Origin: Mesorhizobium sp. | GTDB taxonomy: Bacteria; Pseudomonadota; Alphaproteobacteria; Rhizobiales; Rhizobiaceae | Direction of reading: 5' to 3' | Length of the DNA: 64,000 nt | Assembly (NCBI GenBank): GCA_022833215.1 | Contig: JAIPUZ010000015.1 | Coordinates: 1-64,000, forward strand | Shown: one piece after another, positions 1-10,100 of the stretch | How positions within the stretch are numbered: the stretch's first letter is position 1 | Layout of the letters: each line of letters starts with the position of its first letter | The notes under the pieces: model-generated | Told to the model about the DNA's origin: nothing | The model's input: only the letters and a program-made list of their open reading frames with translations | Database searches by the model: none | Made by a program: the position numbers and the translations under genes

Positions 1-495
1 GCCAGCCCGAGACAGCGCCTCATCAGCAGGCCGCCTGAAACCCAATCCCTGCATCATAGCTCAGCTCAACATCACGCGCGCGTCTCTCAGCCGCGTGCCT
101 GCTCGGATGCTTACCTTACAGGTCCTGCACGGTCATTCCGGGGATTGGCAGCACGACAGGCACGTCATCGCGCAGTCGAGTTCTGAAAGCCGTCCAGTTT
201 CGATTACCACAACCTGTTAGTTCCATAATATATCTTATGCGACTTTTATGGATGCTCCATATCGGAGACCACCCTGCGAGTTTGCTGCACTCCAATCCAT
301 ACGGTGTCTGTTGAAGGCAATTGTCACGGTTTCTGGCGGCGACACTTATGAGCCCCATTGTCGCTCAAACCGGTCTGCATCCTGATTTACGTTTTGTGGC
401 AATCGGCCGCCAGACAGCAAGTGGTGCGATGCTGCGTCAGCGCTCCGCGCTTTCCCGGCTGCTATGCTGAACATCGGAACGACTACGGCTGGCGC
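1..495. other. AT-rich region without a recognisable gene
   Basis: No convincing gene is visible here. Both strands hold only short open frames; the longest is an 80-codon minus-strand frame at 116-358 whose product resembles no family I know and which has no clear ribosome binding site. The stretch 181-240 is about 38 percent GC by hand count, far below the roughly 60 percent or more of the neighbouring genes. This suggests a decayed or foreign segment or a long untranslated region. It lies downstream of the D-lyxose isomerase family gene. Confidence 0.5.
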
Positions 496-1185
496 TTATC
501 GCTCCAGCCAGCGTTCGTAGTCGGAAACCAGAAGGTGAACCGGCTCGACATCCTCTTCGATGTCCGAGAAGCGGCCTATCGGGTCACGGAAGATATTGTC
601 GGTGAGATCGTCGTTCACCGTTGAAACTTCGCCGATCAGAACGTCGCCACCCTCGCCCCAGAACGCATGCCATACGCCAGGCAGCAAAGTCACGCTTTCA
701 CCCGGATCGAGTTTCAGAAGTCCTCCGGCCGGAAGCCTGCGCATGGTGCCGTCGACAGGAACCGAAACTTCGGCGCGGGCATCGATCCCGCCGTCCGCAT
801 CCGGCATAAACAGCTCCAGCACCAGCTTGCCGCCGCCACGATTGATGATGTCCTCCGCCTTGATGACATGGCGATGCATGGGCGAGAGCTGATCCTTGCG
901 GGAGATCATGATCTTCTCGGCATAGAGCATGCCGGCGCCTTTCTTCATATCCTCGAAACGGCCATTGCGGACCGTGAAGACGAAAAGCCCAAGCTCGTCG
1001 AACTTCCCCTGCCCGTAGTCGGTGATGTCCCAGCCCAGCCGTGCATTGAAGACACCGGCGGATTCTGTTCCGCGCCGCTGCATTTCTGCGGGGGACCAGT
1101 AGGCGAAAGGCGGCATGACATAGCCGAACGATCGGATAAAGGCGTCCCCCTCGCGGATGATCTCGTTCACTCTCGAGCGCTTCAT
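496..1185 (-). CDS. D-lyxose/D-mannose isomerase family protein
   Basis: A 229-residue cytoplasmic protein resembling the D-lyxose ketol-isomerase family (Lyx_isomer, formerly DUF1498), single-domain cupins that interconvert D-lyxose and D-xylulose, or mannose and fructose, with a divalent metal. The cupin signature is visible: the MHRHVIKAEDI segment near residue 103 supplies two histidines and a glutamate, and PGVWHAFWGE near residue 170 supplies the last metal histidine. The length is normal for the family. The ATG at 1185 follows a strong GGGAGGG ribosome binding site. It lies 42 bp after ccmC on the same strand, but no sugar transporter, kinase or regulator is nearby, so its substrate cannot be read from context. 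Confidence 0.8.
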   Translation of the reverse strand: MKRSRVNEIIREGDAFIRSFGYVMPPFAYWSPAEMQRRGTESAGVFNARLGWDITDYGQGKFDELGLFVFTVRNGRFEDMKKGAGMLYAEKIMISRKDQLSPMHRHVIKAEDIINRGGGKLVLELFMPDADGGIDARAEVSVPVDGTMRRLPAGGLLKLDPGESVTLLPGVWHAFWGEGGDVLIGEVSTVNDDLTDNIFRDPIGRFSDIEEDVEPVHLLVSDYERWLER

Positions 1186-1227
1186 GATCCCTCCCGCCCG
1201 TGTTTCAGCCAGCCGTTCGTCCGAAGG

Positions 1228-1980
1228 TCAGCGTTCACCCCGCGCCGCCAGCTTGCGCATCGACGCGATCCGCCGGCGGCTGATCTCGGTGCGCATCGCC
1301 ATCATGTGCAATGCGAAGAACAGCAGGGTGAAACCGACCGCCATAACCAGAAGCGGGCGAAGCAGGCTGCCGTCGATGGTCGGACCGTCCATGCGGAACA
1401 CGGATGCCGGCTGATGCAGCGTGTTCCACCAGTCCACGGAGAACTTGATGATCGGTATGTTGACGAAGCCGATCAGGGTGATGATCGCGGCCGCCCAGGC
1501 CGCCTTGCCGGTGTCTTCCAGCGCGCGCGTAAGGGCGATTATGCCCAGATACATGAGAAAAAGCACGAAAACCGAGGTGAGACGGGCGTCCCATACCCAC
1601 CAGGTTCCCCACATGGGCTTGCCCCAGATCGAACCGGTAATCAGCGCCAGAGCCGTGAAGCAGGCCCCGATGGGCGCTGCCGATTTCAGGGATACGTCCG
1701 CCAGCGGGTGCCGCCACACCAGCGTGCCGAGCGCTGCGGCGGCCATCACCGCGTAACACATCATCGACAGCCACGCGAACGGCACATGAATGTACATGAT
1801 GCGCACGGTGCTGCCCTGCTGGTAATCCTCGGGAGCGCTGAAGCTCATATAGAGTCCTGCCGCGAGGATCAGGCAGGCCGCGCCCGCAAGCCATGGAACG
1901 ACCTTGTCGGCGAAGCCGACAAACCGGGTTGGATTGGCAAGGTCCAGCCAGCTGGACAGGCGGGTGCGGGAAACGGTCAT
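1228..1980 (-). CDS. ccmC: Cytochrome c maturation protein CcmC (haem-handling membrane protein)
   Basis: A 250-residue integral inner-membrane protein with about six transmembrane segments. It carries the tryptophan-rich haem-binding WWD motif (WGTWWVWDARLTS, near residues 124-136) and flanking histidines (YIHVPFAW near residue 63 and TLHQPA near residue 188). In system I cytochrome c biogenesis CcmC presents haem to the chaperone CcmE in the periplasm. The gene looks intact. Its setting is unusual: ccmC normally sits inside ccmABCDG, but here it follows ndvA by 65 bp and precedes a sugar isomerase gene. There is no ccmD-sized frame in the 42 bp after it. The other ccm genes must be elsewhere if the pathway works. 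Confidence 0.93.
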   Translation of the reverse strand: MTVSRTRLSSWLDLANPTRFVGFADKVVPWLAGAACLILAAGLYMSFSAPEDYQQGSTVRIMYIHVPFAWLSMMCYAVMAAAALGTLVWRHPLADVSLKSAAPIGACFTALALITGSIWGKPMWGTWWVWDARLTSVFVLFLMYLGIIALTRALEDTGKAAWAAAIITLIGFVNIPIIKFSVDWWNTLHQPASVFRMDGPTIDGSLLRPLLVMAVGFTLLFFALHMMAMRTEISRRRIASMRKLAARGER

Positions 1981-2045
1981 GACAAACTACATAACCTTGC
2001 ATTCCGCCGCGAAGCAACAGCCTGCAATGGCTAACGGGGCGCGCC

Positions 2046-3827
2046 TTATGCCGCGGCGTTGTCTGCCACTGCCGAAATGCGCGACAGGCGCCGAACGTCT
2101 TCATCGTTGAGAAGCCCGCCGGCGCGCAGCAGAGCCGCAAAACGTCCGTTGCGCAGGGAGAGCTCGGCAAAGCCGCCCATTTCGACCACCCTGCCCTTGT
2201 CCATGAACACCACAAGATCGGCGTCGCGAACGGTGGTTAGGCGGTGCGCGATGATGAAGGTGGTGCGTCCGCGGCGCAGCTCATCGATAGCCTGCTTCAC
2301 CCGTTCCTCGGTCTCGACATCGAGCGCGCTCGTCGCTTCGTCGAGAACGAGTATCGGCGCATTCTTCAGGACAGCGCGGGCAATGGCGATGCGCTGGCGC
2401 TCGCCGCCGGAAAGCTGTCCGCCGCGCTCGCCGACGACCGTGTCATAGCCCTCGCCCTTCGAAAGAATGAAGTCCTGTGCGGCGGCGGCCCGGGCGGCGG
2501 CATGTATCTCTTCATAGGTCGCGTCCGCCCGCCCGATGCGGATGTTGTCCTCGATGGAACGGTTGAGCAGACCGGCATCCTGGAACACGGTGGCGATGCA
2601 GTTGCGCACAGAACGGGCCGTCACGGTGCGTGTGTCGACCCCGTCGATGAGAATCCGGCCGTGCTGGGGCGTAAAGACGCGCTGGAGAAGATTGATAAGC
2701 GTGGTCTTGCCGGCGCCGGTCGGCCCGACGATGGCGACAGTCTGCCCGGCGGCGACCTCGAAGGAAACCGCGTCCAGCCCCTGGCCCGAGTTCGGGAACT
2801 CGAAGCTGACCTTGTCGAACCGCACATGGCCGGTGACTTTGCCGATCTCGCGCAACCCGGCCGGCTCCCTCACCTCAAGGGCGGAATCCTCCATCCGGTA
2901 GAACTCTTCGAGCTTCGCCCGCGCTTCCGATATCTGGTTGACGAAAGTGGACACCTGGTCGAGCCGGGCGATCAGAAGGGCCGCAAAACCGGTGAAGGCA
3001 ATGACGTCGCCGATGCGCAACTGCCCCTGCATGACCAGATAGGAGCCGATCAGCAGAACAACCATCATCGAAATGGTGGAAGACAGGCGATGCATGGCGC
3101 TGGCCAACGCCCACCAGTCGAGCACCGGATACTGCGCGTCCAGCAATTCGCCGACGAAACGCTTCAGAGCTGCCGTCTCATGTCCGATCCGGTTGTAGCT
3201 CTGCAACACGGCGACGTTGCTGACGGAGTCGGACACATGCGCGAAGACCTTGTGGTAGTGGCGCTCCACATTCGCCTGCCCTTCCCGCGTCTTGCGCATG
3301 ACCAGACGGCCGACGGCGAAGTAGACCGCGCCCAGCATCAGCAGCACAATCGACATGCGAAGATCGAGCGTCAAAGCGGTCGGGACCAGCAGCATGAGCG
3401 CCACGGCAGTGGAAAGGTGCTGGCGCATGAACTCCAGCCACAGCGTGAACAGGGTTTCCACTGCACGCAGAAGCGTATGCAGGGAGTTGGAAGTGCCGCG
3501 CATATGATGCCAGGCGAGCGGCATGTTGATGACCCGCTCGAACGACTGCGACAGAACCTCGCCGCGCAGTTTGTGGGCGAAGCGATCCGCGCCGCGCGCC
3601 ACCAGAACGAAGGCGATGATGTTGAAGACGCCGAGCCCGGCCCAGACAACGAGCGGCGGAACCACGTTGACGCGCTCCGAAATCGCGTCGATGACCCGCC
3701 CGAACATGATCGGCTCGAGAATGGCCACCATGGCGAGGGTGACATTCGCGCCGCAGATCAGCGCGACCCGCTTCCTGTCGGCGACCAGATAGCCGAGCGC
3801 TCTCCAGTAGACTTGCAGAAGGGACAC
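2046..3827 (-). CDS. ndvA: Cyclic beta-1,2-glucan ABC exporter NdvA/ChvA
   Basis: A 593-residue half-size ABC exporter with the permease fused to the ATPase. An N-terminal six-helix membrane domain covers roughly residues 15-310. The nucleotide-binding domain follows, with Walker A GPTGAGKTT (near 370), signature LSGGERQR (near 470), Walker B ILVLDEATS and the H-loop IIAHRLT. The protein matches the NdvA/ChvA family, which moves cyclic beta-1,2-glucans from cytoplasm to periplasm, where they serve in osmotic adaptation and host interaction. It lies downstream of its usual partner ndvB on the same strand. A strong terminator separates the two, so ndvA probably has its own promoter in 3828-4015. 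Translation starts at a GTG with GGAG eight bases upstream. Confidence 0.95.
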   Translation of the reverse strand: MSLLQVYWRALGYLVADRKRVALICGANVTLAMVAILEPIMFGRVIDAISERVNVVPPLVVWAGLGVFNIIAFVLVARGADRFAHKLRGEVLSQSFERVINMPLAWHHMRGTSNSLHTLLRAVETLFTLWLEFMRQHLSTAVALMLLVPTALTLDLRMSIVLLMLGAVYFAVGRLVMRKTREGQANVERHYHKVFAHVSDSVSNVAVLQSYNRIGHETAALKRFVGELLDAQYPVLDWWALASAMHRLSSTISMMVVLLIGSYLVMQGQLRIGDVIAFTGFAALLIARLDQVSTFVNQISEARAKLEEFYRMEDSALEVREPAGLREIGKVTGHVRFDKVSFEFPNSGQGLDAVSFEVAAGQTVAIVGPTGAGKTTLINLLQRVFTPQHGRILIDGVDTRTVTARSVRNCIATVFQDAGLLNRSIEDNIRIGRADATYEEIHAAARAAAAQDFILSKGEGYDTVVGERGGQLSGGERQRIAIARAVLKNAPILVLDEATSALDVETEERVKQAIDELRRGRTTFIIAHRLTTVRDADLVVFMDKGRVVEMGGFAELSLRNGRFAALLRAGGLLNDEDVRRLSRISAVADNAAA

Positions 3828-4015
3828 TCGATTACTCCGCGAAACCGTTCATTGTGCAATGCACCATATCTGGAAACGTATGAAGAGACGCGAGCCAGAA
3901 CAATGCTCACTTACAGCGTCAGTTCCCCTCATGCGAACAAAACATGGCTACGGGCGGAAATCTGCCGTGATCGGCTAACGATTTGAGTTGAAAGGCAAAA
4001 TGACCATCGTAAGGC

Positions 4016-4053
4016 AAAATTGCGGCAATCCCGAAAAGGGCTGCCGCAATTTT
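4016..4053 (-). terminator. Rho-independent terminator after ndvB
   Basis: A perfect 12-bp stem (arms AAAATTGCGGCA at 4016-4027 and TGCCGCAATTTT at 4042-4053) with a 14-nt loop and a T-run on both strands. It lies 48 bp past the ndvB stop codon and should end the ndvB transcript before ndvA. A weaker GGCGG/CCGCC hairpin at 4083-4099 sits between it and the stop codon. Confidence 0.8.
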
Positions 4054-4101
4054 AGCGGGAAACGACGGGAAGAAGGCACATTGGCGGTCCTTTGCCGCCT
4101 T

Positions 4102-7100
4102 TTATCGCTTTCTGGCCGGGCTGGCGCGGCCGCCTGCGCTGTTAGCCGGCAACGTCACCACGACATCTGTTTCACCTGCTTCCAGGCGGAACGAGGCACC
4201 CTTCACTTTTTTGCCATTCACTTCCAGCGCCGCCGCGGATGTGCCTGCGCTGCGCTGCACCCGGATGGTCTGCCTTCCACCGCCGAGGGAAAGTCTTGCC
4301 GTATAACCATCCCAGTGAGAGGGAATGCGCGGATTGACCTCGATCGCATCGCCACGCCTGCGGATTCCGAGTATCGCCTCCACGGCGGCACGGTAGAGCC
4401 AGCCCGCGGAGCCGGTATACCATGTCCAGCCGCCACGGCCGGCCTTGTCGGCCGCATACACATCGGCGGCGACCACATAGGGCTCGACGCGGTAGTGCTC
4501 GGCGGAGGCTTCGTCCAGCGCGTGGTTGATCGGATTGAGCATGGAGAAGCACCGATAGGCTTCGTCCACGCGTCCCATCTCGGCCAGGGCAATGACGAAC
4601 CACGTGGCCGCGTGCGTATACTGGCCGCCATTCTCGCGCACGCCGGGCGGATAGCTCTTGATGTAGCCGGGGTCTTTCTCCCAATCGGCAAAAGGCGGCG
4701 TGAACAGCTTGAGAATCCTGTTCTCTTCGTCGACGAGCATTTCGCCTGCACTGTCCATCGCCGTACGTGAGCGGGCGGGATCGCCCTCGCCTGACAACAC
4801 GCTCCACGACTGGGCTATCGAGTCGATCTGGCACTCCTGCGACTCGCGGGAACCAAGCGGGGTTCCGTCGTCGAAAGTGCCGCGACGGTACCATTGGCCG
4901 TCCCATGCGCTGTTCTCCAGCGCGCGCTTGAGCACGGCGGCATGGGCCTGCCATGCCTTCATGCGCCTGGCGTCGCCCTGCACCTTTGCGACAGGTTCGA
5001 AATCGGCAAGCGTCCTGAGCAGGAACCAGCCCAGCCACACGCTCTCGCCCCTGCCCTCATCGCCAACGCTGTTCATACCGTCATTCCAGTCGCCACCCAG
5101 AATGAGCGGGAGTCCGCCCGGGCTGCTGCGCCTGACGGCAAGATCGAGCGCCCGCGCGCAATGCTCATACAGCGACGCACTCTCACCGGAGGGTTCGGGC
5201 AGGAAGAAGGCGTCATGCTCATGATCGCCGAGTTTCTCGCCCTGGATGAAGGGCAGCTTCTCGTCGAGGATTTTCCGGTCGCCCGTCACCTCCACGTAAT
5301 GGGCGACGGCATGGGCCAGCCAGACCACATCGTCCGAAATGATGGTGCGCACGCCCGCTCCCGTGCGCGGCAGCCACCAGTGCTGCACATCGCCTTCGGG
5401 GAACTGACGCCCGGCTGCGTTCAGTATCTGGGCACGGGCAAGACCCGGATCGTGCGCGAGCAGGGCCAGCGTGTCCTGCAACTGATCGCGGAACCCGAAG
5501 GCGCCGCTTGCCTGATAGAAGGCAGAGCGGGCACGGATACGGCAGGCCAGGCTCTGGTACGGCAGCCAGTGATTGACCATGAAATCGAGGGTCTTGTCCG
5601 GCGTCTCGACCTGAATGGTATCGAGGAAACCGCGCCATTCTCTCTCCGCCCCGGCAAGGCGCTCGTCGAAATCGATCGCACGATGTCGTTCGATGAGGGC
5701 CGAGGCTTCGGTCATGCTTTCCGCATCGCCAAGAAGCCACAGCAGGATGGTTTCGCCGTCTGCCGGAATCTCGACATCGCGCGCCAGCGCGGCGCAGGGA
5801 TCGTCACCGGCCTCGATGCGACCAGAGAGCGAAGCCCCGGTGAGAACGGCCAGGGGACGTTCGCTGGAGCCACCTTGCCCGATGAACTCCTCGCGATGTG
5901 CCGTGAACGAATCGGCCCGACCATCCGAGGCGAGAAAAACCACCCGGCCGCCAAAATCGAGATTGTAAGGGTTGGTGGCGAGCAGCGCGCCCGTTTTCTC
6001 GTCCTGCGACGGTATGATTGTTCCCGCAGTACGGGAGCGGTGTGAGCCGAGAACCCACTCTGCATAGGCATAGACCCGAAGCCGGGCGACGGAAGCGCCG
6101 GAGTTGCGGATACGCAGCCGCGACACTTTCACGGGATCGGCAGGGTCCACGATGTGGGTCAGTTCCATTTCAATGGCGCTGCGCCGCGCACGGAACGTGG
6201 AAAACCCCTGCCCGTGAACGGCTTCATAGGCGACCGCCGCATCGCGCACCACCGCGGCGACCGGGGAAAAGCTGGCGCCGCTGTCGAGGTCATGGATATA
6301 GATGCCCTCACCCGGACGGTTCGTCACCGGGTCGTTCGACCAGGGCGTGAGCTGATAGTCGCGGCTGTTGCGGCTCCAGGTGAACCCGGCCCCTTCCGCC
6401 GATGTGTGGAAGCCGAAACTTTCGTTGGAAACGACGTTGATCCACGGCTGGGGCGTTACCTTGCGGCCGGTCAGGCGAACGACATAGCGGCGCCCGTCTC
6501 CTTCGAAGCCACCAAATCCGTTCCAGTTGGAAAGCCCCTTTCCATCGGCGGATTTGTACTTTGCCGGTGCTGCTGCCACGACTGGGATCCCCGCCCCGCG
6601 AGAAGGCGGGGGCGTCCGGGCGATGCCGTTCGCGGTTTCGCGCGCCTGCAAGGCCGTCAGCTCGGCCCTCTCGATCTGGTCGCTGATCGTACCGTTGCGC
6701 GTATGGAGCACCACGCGCGCCGACGTCAGCAGGGTGCGATAGGTCGGCTCGTCCATGAGATCGCGGCGAACGGCGAATATATGCTGGCGCGGCCCCAGTT
6801 CCGAGCCGCGCAAACGGGCATTCTCGCAAAGGTAGTCGATAGCCTGCTGCAAATCCTGCACATATGAGGAGGACTGCTCGTTGACGATGACCAGGTCGGC
6901 GGTAAGGCCGCGCGCCCGCATATATTCCTGATAGCGAAGACCCTGCGCCACGATTTCAAGGTCGGCCAGATCGTCGATCCGAATGGCGAAGATCGGATAG
7001 TCCCCGGAAATGCTTGTCGGCCACAGGCTTGACTGTTTGCCGAGGCCGCTCGCAATCGATTCCGAAGGCAGCCGCAGGTTCGGATCGGGATAGATCAGAT

Positions 7101-10100
7101 AGCGCGCAAGGCTCTGTCCTGTCGCCGCGTCCGCCAGCGACAATCCGAGATGGCGGGTCTGAACCTGCGAGCGGGTCCATGACAGCATCGCCTGACGGGC
7201 AAAGCTTTCAGGATGATCAAGACGGTTGATGGCATCATCGAGTTCCGCCCTGTTCGCCCCGACACAGGTCCAGAACGTCAGCGAAACCTTCTTGTTGGCC
7301 GGAACGCGCACCTTGCGCCGCAGTGCAACGATCGGATCGAGCGTGAATCCGGCATGTCCCGCCAGCCGCGCGCCCGGGTCCATGGCAGCCGGATCGGCAA
7401 TGGTGCGCCCGCGACCGATGAAGGCGCGGCGGTCGGTCTCCGCTTCGGTGTCGCGAGCCAGGCCGGTCGGGTCCGTGACGAAGTGCACCGCGACGATATC
7501 GGGTTCGCGCTGGTCGCGCTTTCTCCTGCGGGCGAAGATCGCCCCGTTGTTGTCGGCAATTTCCGTCTCGACGAACATCTTCGAGAACGCGGGGTGGGCA
7601 TTGTCCGAGGCTTCCGGGGCAAGGACCAGCTCCGCGAAGGAAGTCACCTCGATATAACGGTCGCTCGATCCGTCGTTGTGTAGCGTTACGCGTCGTCCCT
7701 CGCCGTGGCCTTCCGAAATGACGATGCACTCCACCTCCGAGCGCAACGATTGCACGCTTTTGGCGAACGTGGCCTTGTCGTCCGAGAAATAGGTCTGCGC
7801 GACCTCTCCCGGTGCCTGCTTCGGTTCCACGGTTGCCGACCACCATTCGCCGCTGTCGACGTCCCGCAGGAAGATGTAGGTGCCCATGCGATCCTCGACC
7901 GGATCGGGTTGCCAGCGTGTGATGGCAAGGTCGCCCCAGCGGCTGTAGCCCGATCCGGTCGCCGTAACCATCATGGAATAATGGCCGGTAGACATCAGGC
8001 TTGTCGCGCGCAGGGCCGTGCCCGGATCCGCGATGATGCGCGTATCGAGGCTCTGCGCCTCCTGCTCGTCGACAAGCGGACGTTCCTCCGCTTCCGTGCG
8101 CACGGTGTCGGCGGGAATTTCGCGGGGCGCCTTTTCCTGCAACAGCAGTTCGGCGGATTCGATCACCGGGTCGGAGTGGAAACGGTCACGCAGCCGTCCT
8201 TCGTAGACCACATTGGCGACGGCGGCGATCGACATCCCGGAGTGGTGTGCGAAATAGCTCTGCACCACGGCATGGCCTGCACCTTCCGGGACACGCTGCG
8301 GAGTGAAATCCACCGCATCGTAGTAACCGTAGCGCCCGAGCGCCCCAATGCTCCTGAGCCGCTTCAGGTTTTCCACCGCCTCGCGCGGCATGAACTGCGC
8401 GGCCAGAATGGTCGCATAGGGTGCGATGACCAGGTTCTGCGCAAGCCCACGCTTGAGACCGAGCCCCGGGACGCCAAAGTTGGTGTACTGGTAAGTCAGT
8501 TCACGGTCGCGGGCATTGTAGGCAGCTTCGGAAATTCCCCATGGCACGTTGCGTGAACGGCCATATTGCATCTGGCGCTTGATGACGAGATTGCTCGTCT
8601 GGTTGAGCAGGCTGCCCTGTGGCTCCTTCATCACCAACGGAGGCATCAGGTACTCGAACATCGAGCCGGACCACGATATCAGCGCGCCGCGGAAGCCTAT
8701 CTCGACGATGGGACGTCCAAGCTTGAACCAGTGCTCGGTCGGCAGATCGCCCTTGGCAACGGCGAACAGGGAAGTCAGCCGGGCCTCGGATGCCAGAAGG
8801 TCGTAACAGGCTTCGTCGAGTTGGTGCTCTTCCACCCGGTAACCGATGGAAAGCAGCTTGCGCTCCGGGCGCATGAGGAAGGAAAAATCCATCTCGAATG
8901 CGAAACGGCGCGCACGTTCGCGCAGTTTGAGCAGCCTCGTGCGCAGCTCTTCGACAGTGCGGTCGTCGCTGTGCGAGTCATGCAAATGGGCTTCGCACGT
9001 CGCCTCCAGACGAATTGCCCAGTCGGCCACCACCTCGGAGCGGCTGGAACCGACCTCTGCATGAATCGCCGCCGCCAGCTTGCGGATCTCTCCGGCCAGC
9101 ACCGACAGATTGATCGTGCGGATGGACGCCATCTCGGGTTGTTCCTTGATGGTGTGCACCGCCCGGCGCATGCCGTCGAGCCGGTCGGCCAGACGCTGGC
9201 GCAGCGGGCGCAACTGGCGGCGGTCGTCCGGCAGTTCGTCCAGGCTTTCGTCGAGGATGGCGACCACGTCGAGCACGCCCTCGAAGTCGCCATGAAGATG
9301 GACCGAGGGCGCTTCGGCCCATTCTGCGCAAGTGGCGGCAACGGCCACCAGATGACCGGCGAGATTGCCGCTGTCCACGGCTGAAATGTAAAGCGGATGC
9401 AGCGGTTTGAGCGTTTTCGTGTCGTACCAGTTGAACAGATGGCCACGCTCGCGCGGCATGTTCTCGATGGTCGAAAGCGTCGACCCGATGCGCGACACGG
9501 AATCGGCCATGCTGATCCAGCCGAAATCGCGTGCCGACACGACGGACAGAAGATAAACGCCGACATTGGTGGGCGACGTGCGTGGGGCCACCACAGGTGC
9601 CGGGCTTTCCTGAAAGTTATCCGGCGGCAGATGGTGATGTTCTTCGGTGACGAACGTCTCGTAATAGTGCCATGTACGGCGGGCCGCGATGCGCAGCGCA
9701 TGCATGTCGCGCGGCGCCAGATGCAGCCGGTCCTCGGTTTCGGCCGAACGGCTGATAAGCCAGGCGAAAGCCGGCGAACCGATCCAGAACAAGGCGAAGA
9801 AGAAGGCGACGAAGGCCCCGGTGGAGTCTGCAAACACCGGAATGGCGAGACCGACGACGCCTATGATCACCGCCCCGTACATGGCCGAATAATAGGAACC
9901 GAGATCGTTGGTCCCGCCCTTGTGCGCCTGCGATGCCGTGCGCCATTCAAGCAGATTCCTGCGGGATACGAAAAGCCTGTAGATCGTGCGGATGATGGCG
10001 TCGCCCATCATCCAGGCAGAGTGGGCCATCAGCACCACACGCAACGCGACCATGGCCGTTCCGAAGGCAATGTCACGCGCCAGTGCGGAGAAATGCCCGC

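Noticed and set aside
2244..3986. A 580-codon plus-strand open frame
   Set aside because: It is antisense to ndvA, whose ABC motifs are all intact; the frame shows no recognisable domain.
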